A DNA stretch of 64,000 nt from Methylogaea oryzae (GTDB taxonomy: Bacteria > Pseudomonadota > Gammaproteobacteria > Methylococcales > Methylococcaceae), in contig NZ_AP019782.1 of NCBI RefSeq assembly GCF_019669985.1, positions 2,784,001 to 2,848,000 on the forward strand, written 5' to 3'. Positions within the stretch are counted from its first letter, which is position 1, and each line of letters begins with the position of its first letter. Shown piece after piece: positions 13,501 to 20,354 of this stretch. The position numbers and the translations under genes were made by a program. The notes beneath the pieces were generated by a model. The model made no database searches. It was not told where the DNA came from and saw only the letters and a program-made list of their open reading frames with translations.

Positions 13501-14552
13501 TTGCGGGTTCGGAAATAGGAATACCAGTTGGCGAAATTCTGTTGTTTCTGCGCCGTCGTACCAGGCGCAATATCGGAAGCGGAACCGACCTCCACCTTGA
13601 TATAGCAATTGTCGTCGGTTTTCTGGTTGGCGGTCGCCCCGGTACAAGCGGCGGGCTTGGAAGCCCCGATTTGCGTATAGAAAACGTAATAATAAGCCGG
13701 ATAAGTCGCCGCACTTGACGTTTCCACCCAGCTCAGGACGACATTCGCCACAACCGAATCAGCGGAAAGGCTGCCAGGAACCGAGATTCTTATACCGCCG
13801 GCGAGCGACGAAACGCCCGAGACCGAGTAGTTCTTACTATAGGCCGCTCCAGCGTTCGTCACGCTGATCGTGCCGCCATCGGCGTTGGCCGGAGAGCCGG
13901 TGCCGGAAGTCGGCGGAGAAACGCCGGCGGCGCTGGGCAAATTGCGGCTGCAACCGGAAAGATCGAGCCGATCGCCACCGGAGCGGTCGTCGAAAAACAC
14001 ACTGCAAGTGTATTGGTAGTGGGTAGGCGTCGGCGTACCGGTCGATGCGTAATAGCTGCGATCGGTCGCGCCGCTGGGAGAGCCGGCAAAGGTCTGCGTC
14101 GTGTTCTGGGGAGAATAGGTTCTCGTCGCCTGATAGTCGGTGCTCAAATTTTTGGTGCCGCGGGACGTATCGAAACCGTTGATGGGGGCCGCGGTAAACG
14201 ACGCATTGGCGTAGCAGCTGGAAGGGTTGCTGGAATCCAGCGTGCACACGGTGCCGTCGTATTTTGGTGGCGGCGTGTAAACGATGGAGGGATCGTAATA
14301 AAGCCCATTGAAATAAGCGGATTTGAAACGGTTGGTGTTGTGGTTGGTGTCGATGCCATCCGGCACGGAAGCGGCCGGCATGCTGAGTGAGTCGTCCAGG
14401 GTCAGCACCAGGTTGGGAGACACCGGCATGCTCAGGAATAGCGGCGCGTCGGACAAAGTGATGGGCGCGGCGACAATGACTGCGCTGAAACAACCGGCAC
14501 CCAGGCCGATCAATAGCCGGCGCAGGTCCATGCGGGCGTGGCGGTCAGTCAT
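10554..14552 (-). CDS. pilY1: Type IV pilus tip-associated adhesin PilY1
   Basis: A 1332-residue secreted protein. An N-terminal signal segment is followed by a von Willebrand A-like region whose metal-site DxSxS motif is DDSLS at residues 53-57. The C-terminal third is the PilY1 beta-propeller (VPAVYVGANDGMLHAF, VLVGGLGAGGKSIYALD), and a calcium-binding-type loop DADGDKVTDYVYVGD lies near residue 1042. PilY1 caps the pilus with minor pilins and, in Pseudomonas, affects calcium-gated retraction and surface sensing (established there). It lies 15 bp after pilX in the same operon. The long middle region is low in similarity, as usual for the adhesive part. Confidence 0.92.
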   Translation of the reverse strand: MTDRHARMDLRRLLIGLGAGCFSAVIVAAPITLSDAPLFLSMPVSPNLVLTLDDSLSMPAASVPDGIDTNHNTNRFKSAYFNGLYYDPSIVYTPPPKYDGTVCTLDSSNPSSCYANASFTAAPINGFDTSRGTKNLSTDYQATRTYSPQNTTQTFAGSPSGATDRSYYASTGTPTPTHYQYTCSVFFDDRSGGDRLDLSGCSRNLPSAAGVSPPTSGTGSPANADGGTISVTNAGAAYSKNYSVSGVSSLAGGIRISVPGSLSADSVVANVVLSWVETSSAATYPAYYYVFYTQIGASKPAACTGATANQKTDDNCYIKVEVGSASDIAPGTTAQKQQNFANWYSYFRTRNLATAAGAMQAFAGADGNIRVAWQGLSSCTSFGTACAGWDGAAKDNRIRRLNATLSNGKTHKQELYEWLSRFPVSGSTYLRSAAVRAGGYFQGAITISHPYADDPQIRDKPLNLDGTERAYDACRRNVHLIMTDGGWCGETVSVGDTNSSAVTLPEAKPINSEGTVSSTSWTPGHPYSDGQADNLADIAFKYWVTDLQSSLTDNVSAVVKQAFSDKVAQWENPRNDPATWQHLNTYAVGLGLGDTLVAPYAAWGGSTFAGDYSKLALGTDCPSSTTSSSPASDSCWPYTTTTESCPPSSASQQRKVYDLWHAAISGRGDFFSAESAADIGTAFRSIVDQVSSATASSSSVAANSTSIQTGTLLYQARFDSLDWHGQLLAFTVQGDGSIGPRQWDAATLMPAHASRRIYTHNGSGGQDFSSCSVNLNASQKTALDTDANGVVDNKCTERLQWLRGDHSLESQFSGGIFRTRIASVLGDIINSDPAFVLGEDYGYSGTKVTMPERSSYATFVSSKSSRVPAVYVGANDGMLHAFRADVGNANSGRELFAYVPAAVYGNLSKLTNTAYTHKYYVDAPPLAGDAYLAGQWKTVLVGGLGAGGKSIYALDVSAPDTFSAGNVLWEYADAADLGNTYSQPQIARLHDGSWAAVFGNGYNAASDKAFLYVVRLSDGSLIAKIPAGTATSNGLSTPALYDADGDKVTDYVYVGDLQGNLWKFDLSSASAAAWGLANGGNPLFTARNSSGQVQPITDQPTLGGHPSGGQLVYFGTGRYLTSSDPANLEVQSFYAIWDNDTAGTVDRSQLQQQSITAETSEFGFTLREVSKNTVDWSGGKRGWYLDLVPPSGAAGERVVSNALLKHDRIIFVTMIPSTDPCTPGGTSWLMELDTRTGGQTASSAFDLNNDNKYGNSDKLASGSVASGVKSTVGIAKSPTWLGSGASGASGASGTAVKELSGTTGNIMTVKNADPATAGSAVAPVRTYWKQIM

Positions 14553-14567
14553 CGCGCTTCCTCCAAG

Positions 14568-15086
14568 TTAAGGCAGACAAGGGCCGGGGTTCGGGGTGTA
14601 GGAGTAAACGGCTTGCAACACCACGACCGCGTTGCTGTCGCCGCCGACGCCGCGGGCGGTCACCCGATAGTGTTCCGTATTGCTGACACAAGGCATTTTT
14701 TCCACCACGTAGCGGGGCTGCTCCGCCACTTGATTCAAGTTGTAGGCGGGGGTCTTGTAGCTCGCCCAATTAGCCATGTCGCCCCAATAAACCGCGTCGT
14801 TGGCACGGGTTGCGTCGTAGACGGTCAGCCCGGCCGCGCTGCCGTCAAAGGCGGAAACGCGCCAGGCGGTCAAAGTATTCTCGGCGTCCTGCAGGGCCGC
14901 TTCCGCCGCCTGGAAAGCCAAATCCCGGTTGCGGGAATTGCCGGCCATACGCTCTTGCAGACCGGTGTTGGTGGCGGCGCTGGCGCCGAGCACGGCCAAG
15001 ATGCCCATGAACACCATGGCGACCATGAGCGTCGCGCCGCGCTGCTCGCGCGGCGAGCCCCCTTTGATTGCGAAGCGACGTTTCAT
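14568..15086 (-). CDS. pilX: Minor pilin PilX
   Basis: A 172-residue prepilin-like protein. The leader ends with RG before ATLMVAMVFMGILAVLG, the PilX-type N-terminal helix. This family lacks the usual FTLIE start but keeps the hydrophobic assembly helix. NTGLQERMAGNSRNRDLAFQAAEAAL after the helix is a strong PilX hallmark. Its ATG overlaps the pilW stop by four bases, indicating translational coupling. PilX forms part of the tip complex with PilV, PilW and PilY1. Confidence 0.88.
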   Translation of the reverse strand: MKRRFAIKGGSPREQRGATLMVAMVFMGILAVLGASAATNTGLQERMAGNSRNRDLAFQAAEAALQDAENTLTAWRVSAFDGSAAGLTVYDATRANDAVYWGDMANWASYKTPAYNLNQVAEQPRYVVEKMPCVSNTEHYRVTARGVGGDSNAVVVLQAVYSYTPNPGPCLP

Positions 15087-16135
15087 AGCCGATTCCTCAA
15101 AGTGATGGTGGAAGTAAACACCTTGCGCATCAATCGATCGGCGGGAGTCACCGTAGCGCCGTTATAGGTATAGGTCTGCGGCGCGCTGGTGATGTTCTCT
15201 CCCTGGCGGCTCACCATAAGCAGGCTGATCCGCACGCTCAGCACGTTGGCCCAGTTACCCACGGCATCGGCCGTCACGTAGTCGTCCACGGAATGGTCGG
15301 CGGTGGTGTCTTCGCCATAGGTGATTTGCATATCCTCCACGCCCTCCACCATTTCCTCCGGCGCGTCGGAAGCGTTGCCGCCGGCTGCCGCGAGTTTTTC
15401 CCGGTATAACGACGGCTCGTTGAAGTCGTTGTTGCGGACGTAGTAAGTCACCGCGCTCAAGCGCAAAATCCGCGACCCCGGGGGAAAAGTGTATGCGGTG
15501 CCGTTGGCGGTACAGGGGGCGGGAACCGGGCTGCCCAAACCTTTGGTGCAATTGCCGGGAGAGGTGGCGGCGCCCGTGTTGTGGACGACGGTGCTGATAG
15601 TGCCGTTGTTATTCACATTGGTCATCTGAAACACCGCCGCGTGGGAGCAGTCGGTGATGACCAGGATTTCGCCTTGCTGAATATCGTGGTTGGCCGTCAG
15701 CTGCAGTTGCGCGGCGTTGGGATTGTGACTGGCGACGATATATTCCGGACTGGCGGCGCGCAGCACGGTGAGGGCATCGCCACGCAGCACGCTGCCGGAC
15801 ACCCCGGTGGGGTAGGCGCCGCCGCTTTCCTCGTAGCCGATCAGCGGCTGGCCGAACAGGTTCTTGTCCCAATCGCCGGGATTATTGAGGACGTTCGCCT
15901 GGGTGGCGCTGGAGCAGCCGGTCGATCCGGCCATGCGCAAGTCGTAGGCGATCCCCTCGAATACGAAACGCGCATTTTCCTGCATGCGGGAAAGCGTATC
16001 CATGGTACGGAAAGTTTGCCGCGCGCCCATAAACGCGTAACCGATAACCGCCACGAGCATCATGCCCAAGGTCATGGCTATCATGAGCTCGACTAAAGAC
16101 ACCCCGCGACAAGCCTTGGCGAATGAGGGGCGCAT
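15083..16135 (-). CDS. pilW: Minor pilin PilW
   Basis: A 350-residue prepilin-like protein with class III leader RG|VSLVELMIAMTLGMMLV and Glu at +5. The ARQTFRTMDTLSRMQENARFVFE segment after the helix is typical of PilW. It has a large globular C-terminal part, as expected for the biggest minor pilin of the set. It follows pilV by one base and overlaps pilX, so the four minor-pilin genes are tightly packed. Confidence 0.9.
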   Translation of the reverse strand: MRPSFAKACRGVSLVELMIAMTLGMMLVAVIGYAFMGARQTFRTMDTLSRMQENARFVFEGIAYDLRMAGSTGCSSATQANVLNNPGDWDKNLFGQPLIGYEESGGAYPTGVSGSVLRGDALTVLRAASPEYIVASHNPNAAQLQLTANHDIQQGEILVITDCSHAAVFQMTNVNNNGTISTVVHNTGAATSPGNCTKGLGSPVPAPCTANGTAYTFPPGSRILRLSAVTYYVRNNDFNEPSLYREKLAAAGGNASDAPEEMVEGVEDMQITYGEDTTADHSVDDYVTADAVGNWANVLSVRISLLMVSRQGENITSAPQTYTYNGATVTPADRLMRKVFTSTITLRNRL

Positions 16136-16136
16136 G

Positions 16137-16592
16137 TTAAATCAAGCTCTGCGTGCTAAATACGACGGGCACGCCGTCGCGGTTGTCGTCCCACTGCACG
16201 GTGACGGTGACATTGCCCGCCATATCGACGGCCACCGCGCCATCGCCTGCCGGTAGCGAACTGGACAGCGTGGCTTTCCAATAAGCCAAATCCGTGCCCG
16301 CCACGGACGAACTGGCGGCGACGCCGCCCAGCCCGGTGTTGTAACTGCCCAGCATGGCGGCGGCGCGATTGGCGCGCATGCACTCGATGATCTCGTAGGC
16401 CAAGAAAGTGGCCTCGCTGCGCATATAGGCCGAGTTGTTCTGGCGCAGGGAGTTGGTGATCATCCCGGCATTTCCCAACAGCCCGAGGGCGAGCACCAGC
16501 ATGCTCACCAGCACTTCGATCATGGTGAATCCGCGCTCGCGGGCCATAGACCCAAGCTGCCCCTCTGGACCGAATCGGCGCGCCATCAGCAT
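16137..16592 (-). CDS. pilV: Minor pilin PilV
   Basis: A 151-residue prepilin with RG|FTMIEVLVSMLVLALGLLG, the standard processing site and PilV-type helix; the conserved AYMRSEATFLAYEIIECMRANRAAA block follows. The start drawn here overlaps the fimU end by seven bases. A shorter leader beginning at the ATG at 16547 (MARERGFTMIEV) is equally plausible on leader length, and neither has a strong ribosome-binding site. It acts in the periplasmic priming and tip complex of the type IV pilus. Confidence 0.88.
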   Translation of the reverse strand: MLMARRFGPEGQLGSMARERGFTMIEVLVSMLVLALGLLGNAGMITNSLRQNNSAYMRSEATFLAYEIIECMRANRAAAMLGSYNTGLGGVAASSSVAGTDLAYWKATLSSSLPAGDGAVAVDMAGNVTVTVQWDDNRDGVPVVFSTQSLI

Positions 16593-17143
16593 GCCCCCTT
16601 GTCGACACGGACTCTTCCAGTGCCGCTGACCGCCACGCTACGCTGGCTATTCCCCACGCAAATGGTCAAAGTGCCGCTGGCCGACCCGCCGCTGCCTTGG
16701 CTGGCGCCGCTGGGCAAATACGTCACGAAATCGGAGAAATTGGCGTCGCCGACGACGCTGCCGACGCGGCCGGACGGCTGTTTGACGCGCAAGCGGGTAT
16801 CGGTGCCGTCGACGCTGCCCTGCACGCCGCCATCGGTGAAAACCAGCAATCCGCTGGTCCAATCCCCCCCGGAGGCGCAACTGGGAGCGCTAGCATCCGG
16901 ATCGGCGGTTTTGCAAACCGTCACCGGCACGCCGCGTTTGACCGCCTCGGAACGGGCGAGATTAAGTGCAGCCACCAGCTCGTTGGCCATGGCGACCGCC
17001 CGGCTGGCATTGCTGGTGTCGCGAAAACTCGGCATGGCGAGCGATACCAGGATGGCCAAAATCGCCAGCGCAACCATGAGTTCGATCAAGCTGACCCCTT
17101 TGCTGGCGAACCAAACCGGCGCGCTCCGTGTTTCATTCCGCAT
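16586..17143 (-). CDS. fimU: Minor pilin FimU/FimT (GspH-like)
   Basis: The first gene of the minor-pilin operon, 185 residues. It has leader KG|VSLIELMVALAILAILVSLAM and a GspH/FimT-like body, including ANELVAALNLARSEAVKRGVPVTVC, the usual post-helix signature. GspH-type pseudopilins initiate or join the tip complex. The upstream region shared with divergent lexA must contain the operon promoter; I could not pick a confident -10/-35 pair there. FimT and FimU cannot be separated with certainty from sequence alone, but operon position favours FimU. Confidence 0.88.
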   Translation of the reverse strand: MRNETRSAPVWFASKGVSLIELMVALAILAILVSLAMPSFRDTSNASRAVAMANELVAALNLARSEAVKRGVPVTVCKTADPDASAPSCASGGDWTSGLLVFTDGGVQGSVDGTDTRLRVKQPSGRVGSVVGDANFSDFVTYLPSGASQGSGGSASGTLTICVGNSQRSVAVSGTGRVRVDKGAC

Positions 17144-17518
17144 CGCCCACCTCCGACCAGCAAAGCCTTCGCCAACACATCAATAAAATCTTATCGTTAG
17201 CACCGCGATCGACAAGCCGTCCCCACTGATCGCAACACCGGCACCATCACACGAACGCGGTGAGAATACTACTAAAACGGCATACCATGAATCACCGCGC
17301 AGGGGGCTTCTTCGCTAAAACGGCCGGCAGCCCGCGCTTACCGGCACATTCTCTCATTAGTTCTACTAATGCTAACAAGCTCCGGCCGCAAAAATACGGG
17401 ATAAAACACGCAAAAATGTAACCTCCCATAAAGTTGGGAAAATTTCCCGAAAGCGATCGATCCTTCACAAGTTCGCCGCCGTCATGTACTGTATATAAAA
17501 ACAGTATCGCAGACAGCC
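17144..17518. promoter_or_regulatory. Divergent control region between the pilin operon and the lexA operon
   Basis: A 375-bp region with two exact dyads besides the LexA box: CATTAG-TTCTA-CTAATG at 17355-17371 and GGGAAA-A-TTTCCC at 17436-17448. Both look like operator half-site pairs, but I cannot name a regulator. The lexA-proximal half is noticeably more AT-rich than the flanking genes, as expected for promoters. Confidence 0.5.
17487..17506 (+). promoter_or_regulatory. LexA box (SOS operator) of lexA-imuA-imuB-dnaE2
   Basis: TACTGTATATAAAAACAGTA fits the gammaproteobacterial SOS consensus CTGT-N8-ACAG exactly, including the outer TA pairs. It ends 12 bases before the lexA ATG, a position where bound LexA would block its own operon. 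Confidence 0.95.
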
Positions 17519-18121
17519 ATGAAGGACCTCACCGAACGCCAAGCGCAAATCCTGCGGCTGATCCGCGACGCCGTCGCCGACACCGGCCTGCCACCCACAC
17601 GGGCGGAAATCGCCAAGATCCTGGGCTTCCGCTCCGCCAACGCCGCCGAAGACCATTTGCGTGCGCTGGCGCGCAAGGGGTATGTGGAACTCTTGCCCGG
17701 CGCCTCGCGCGGCATCCAGCTCAAACAGCCGGCCGGCATCCCGGTGGTGGGCCGGGTAGCGGCGGGCAGCCCCATCCTGGCGGAGCAGCATATCGAAACC
17801 CATTACCGGCTCGATCCCGGCCTGTTCAAGCCCCGCGCCGACTACCTGCTGCGGGTGCGCGGCCTGAGCATGCGCGACGCCGGCATCCTGGACGGCGACC
17901 TGCTGGCCGTGCACCGCACGGCGGAAGCCCGCGACGGCCAGATCGTGGTGGCGCGCATGGGCGACGAAGTCACGGTGAAACGCTTCCGCCGGCAAGGCAG
18001 CCGGGTGGAGCTTTTGCCGGAAAACCCCGACTTCGCCCCCATCGTCATCGACCTGGAGCGGGAGGCATTGGAAATCGAGGGACTGGCGGTGGGCCTGCTG
18101 CGCAACGGCGACCCTTTATGA
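17519..18121 (+). CDS. lexA: LexA repressor
   Basis: A 200-residue SOS repressor. The N-terminal winged helix-turn-helix ([14 protein letters not shown]...[13 protein letters not shown]) binds operators. The C-terminal S24 peptidase domain has the Ala82-Gly83 cleavage site, catalytic Ser117 in GLSMRD (Met is commoner than Leu before the Ser) and Lys154 in VTVKRF. RecA filaments trigger self-cleavage and derepression. A perfect LexA box lies just upstream, so the gene is autoregulated. The stop overlaps the imuA ATG, tying repressor and mutasome into one transcript. Such operon-linked LexA proteins sometimes coexist with a second genomic LexA; this window cannot tell. Confidence 0.96.
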   Translation: MKDLTERQAQILRLIRDAVADTGLPPTRAEIAKILGFRSANAAEDHLRALARKGYVELLPGASRGIQLKQPAGIPVVGRVAAGSPILAEQHIETHYRLDPGLFKPRADYLLRVRGLSMRDAGILDGDLLAVHRTAEARDGQIVVARMGDEVTVKRFRRQGSRVELLPENPDFAPIVIDLEREALEIEGLAVGLLRNGDPL

Positions 18122-18843
18122 AAGCCCTGGACGCCCTGCTGCAAACGCCCGGTCTCTGGCGCGGCAACGCCTGCGCGGAAACGGCGCAGCCCAGCGTGCC
18201 CAGCGGCTATGCCGTGCTGGACGAACAGCTGCCCGGCGGCGGCTGGCCCACCGGCGCCTTGACGGAAATCCTCCTGGAGCACCCCGGCGTGGGCGAACTG
18301 CGCCTGCTGCTGCCGGCCCTGGCGCGCCTGAGCTCGGAAGACCGCTGGTTGGCCTGGGTGGCGCCGCCCTACATCCCCTACCCCCCAGCCCTGGCCGCCG
18401 CCGGCCTGAAAATGGAACGCCTGCTATGGCTGCGGCCAGACAACCACACCGACGCCCTATGGGCGTTGGAACAGGCGCTGCGTTCCGGCGCCTGCTCCGC
18501 CGTGCTGGGCTGGCCGGCGACCCTGGACGGCAAGGCTTTACGCCGCTTGCAACTGGCCGCCGAGGAAGGCCGGGCCGTCAGCCTGCTGTTCCGCCCCCTG
18601 CGGACCGCCGCCAATGCCTCCACCGCCGCCCTGCGATTGGCCCTGGAGCCGGCCGATGGCCGCCTGAAAATCCGCATCCTCAAGCGGCGCGGCGGCAACG
18701 TGTCGGCGCCTTTGCTGCTGGACCTGCCCGCCCGCACGCGGGGAAAAAACGGCGAATCCATCGGCACAGCCCAAGCCTCGCCGGCGGGCGGCGGCATGCG
18801 AGCCGCCAGGGCCGGAAAGCTCCGCCTCGTTCCGCACCATTAA
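18118..18843 (+). CDS. imuA: ImuA translesion-synthesis accessory protein
   Basis: A 241-residue RecA/SulA-like protein that works with ImuB and DnaE2 in SOS-induced mutagenic lesion bypass. The family pattern is visible: a [23 protein letters not shown] start, as in RecA-like ImuA, then [32 protein letters not shown] and [17 protein letters not shown]. It lacks a functional Walker A motif, as usual. Its ATG overlaps the lexA stop in an ATGA arrangement, so start choice is firm. The Ala/Gly-rich C-terminal tail is typical of regions contacting RecA and ImuB (inference from other systems). Confidence 0.88.
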   Translation: MKALDALLQTPGLWRGNACAETAQPSVPSGYAVLDEQLPGGGWPTGALTEILLEHPGVGELRLLLPALARLSSEDRWLAWVAPPYIPYPPALAAAGLKMERLLWLRPDNHTDALWALEQALRSGACSAVLGWPATLDGKALRRLQLAAEEGRAVSLLFRPLRTAANASTAALRLALEPADGRLKIRILKRRGGNVSAPLLLDLPARTRGKNGESIGTAQASPAGGGMRAARAGKLRLVPHH

Positions 18844-18852
18844 AGGCCAGCC

Positions 18853-20352
18853 ATGCTGTGGCTAGCCCTACGCTTTCCCACCCTGCCCCTGGACCTGTGG
18901 TCCCGCAGCGCCGCCACGCCAACGCCCCTGGCCGTCAGCGAAGGCACGGCACGTCCACGCATCGCCGCCTGCAACCTGGACGCCAGCTTGGCCGGGATAC
19001 GGCCCGGCATGGCCCTGGCCGCCGCCTGGGCGGTGCTGCCCGGCCTCGTCGTCCGCCCCCGCGACGCCGCCGCCGAAACCCGGGCGCTGGAGCAGCTGGC
19101 CGGCTGGGCCGGCCGCTACACGCCGGAAGTCAGCCTGCAAACGCCCGACGGCCTGCTGCTGCAACTCGCCCAGAGTCTCAACCTGTTCGGCGGCCTGGAC
19201 GCCTTGCTGCGGGAAGTGCGGAACGATTTGGCCGCACTGGGCTACTTCGCCGTGGCCGCGACGGCTCCCACGCCCCACGGCGCCTGGCTGCTGGCCCGCG
19301 CCGGCCAGGAGTCGACGCCGACCACCGCCGCCGAACTGGCCGCCAGCTTGCGGACCCTGCCGGCGGCCCTATTGGAACAACCCGCCGCCGTCTTGAATCT
19401 GCTGGAGAAAATCGGCGCGACCACGCTGGGCGATTGCCGCGCCCTGCCGCGCGACGGCCTGGCCCGCCGCGCCGGCCCCGGCCTTCTGGACGAGTTGGAT
19501 CGGGCGTTCGGCGACAAAGCCGATCCTCGCCCCTATTACGCACCGCCTTCCCGCTACGCCGCCCGGTTGGAGCTGCCGTTCGAGGCGGAATACGCCGAAG
19601 CCCTGCTGTTCGCCGCCCGCCGCCTGCTGACGGAACTGGCCGGTTTCCTGGAAAGCCGCTGCGCCGGGGTACGGCGCTTGCGCCTCGGACTAAGCCATCG
19701 CGATGGCGATCCCACGGAATTGGTTTGGGGACTCATCGCTCCCAGCCGCGACCTGAACCATCTCACCGGCTTGCTGCAAGAACGCCTGGGACAACTGGAA
19801 CTGGCCGCACCGGTGCAGGCCATCGCCCTGGAAACGCTGGAGTTGCAGACCATGGCCAGCGCCAATCGTCCGCTGTTCGACGGCGGCCCGACCGAGGAAG
19901 GCCGCTGGCAACTTATCGAACGCCTACGGGAAAGGCTGGGGCGCCACGCCGTCGCCGGCCTGGCCCCGCACGCCGACCATCGGCCGGAACGGGCGTGGCG
20001 CACAAAAGAACCGTCCATTCCTTCCCCGACAAAGGGTGCCGGGGAAATTAAAGATTCAGGCCCCGGCCTAAGCACTCGAAATCCACTCCTTGTCGCCGGA
20101 GCGGCTCCTACCGGGGCGACGCCGCGCCCCGCTTGGCTGCTGCCCGCACCGCAAGCCTTAACGCAAACCGCGGGCCGGCCGCACTGGCAAGGCCCCCTCG
20201 CCCTGCTGGCCGGCCCGGAGCGCATCGAAGCGGGCTGGTGGGACGAAGCGCCCGCGGCGCGCGACTACTACCTGGCGCAAACGCCGGCCGGCAGCCGGGT
20301 ATGGGTATACCGGGAAGGCGACGACTGGTTTCTCCACGGCCTGTTCGCCTGA
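18853..20352 (+). CDS. imuB: ImuB, catalytically inactive Y-family polymerase homologue
   Basis: A 499-residue Y-family-like scaffold that links DnaE2 and ImuA to the sliding clamp. The N-terminal strand that in active Y polymerases holds the catalytic acidic pair reads LWLALRFPTLPLDLW, without those acids, as expected for ImuB. A helix-hairpin-helix-like block (LEKIGATTLGDCRALPRDGLARRAG) and the little-finger region follow. A stretch near residues 386-424 (20010-20125) is unlike the family and matches palindromic repeat DNA read in frame. The conserved C-terminus (WWDEAPAARDYYLAQ...WVYREGDDWFLHGLFA) is intact after it. It starts nine bases after imuA and ends two bases before dnaE2. Confidence 0.9.
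   Translation: MLWLALRFPTLPLDLWSRSAATPTPLAVSEGTARPRIAACNLDASLAGIRPGMALAAAWAVLPGLVVRPRDAAAETRALEQLAGWAGRYTPEVSLQTPDGLLLQLAQSLNLFGGLDALLREVRNDLAALGYFAVAATAPTPHGAWLLARAGQESTPTTAAELAASLRTLPAALLEQPAAVLNLLEKIGATTLGDCRALPRDGLARRAGPGLLDELDRAFGDKADPRPYYAPPSRYAARLELPFEAEYAEALLFAARRLLTELAGFLESRCAGVRRLRLGLSHRDGDPTELVWGLIAPSRDLNHLTGLLQERLGQLELAAPVQAIALETLELQTMASANRPLFDGGPTEEGRWQLIERLRERLGRHAVAGLAPHADHRPERAWRTKEPSIPSPTKGAGEIKDSGPGLSTRNPLLVAGAAPTGATPRPAWLLPAPQALTQTAGRPHWQGPLALLAGPERIEAGWWDEAPAARDYYLAQTPAGSRVWVYREGDDWFLHGLFA
20092..20120. repeat. Palindromic repeat unit in frame inside imuB
   Basis: GTCGCCGGAGCGGCTCCTAC followed by CGGGGCGAC has GTCGCC/GGCGAC-type ends. It resembles the GTAGGAGCGG...CGCGAC repeats seen in many GC-rich proteobacteria and, on the same plan, the one at 22757 in dnaE2. 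The imuB frame stays open through it. Confidence 0.5.
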
Positions 20353-20354
20353 GC

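Noticed and set aside
20133-20354. Longer dnaE2 start overlapping imuB
   Set aside because: The extra 74 residues are out-of-frame imuB codons; the ATG at 20355 starts exactly at the conserved PHP domain.
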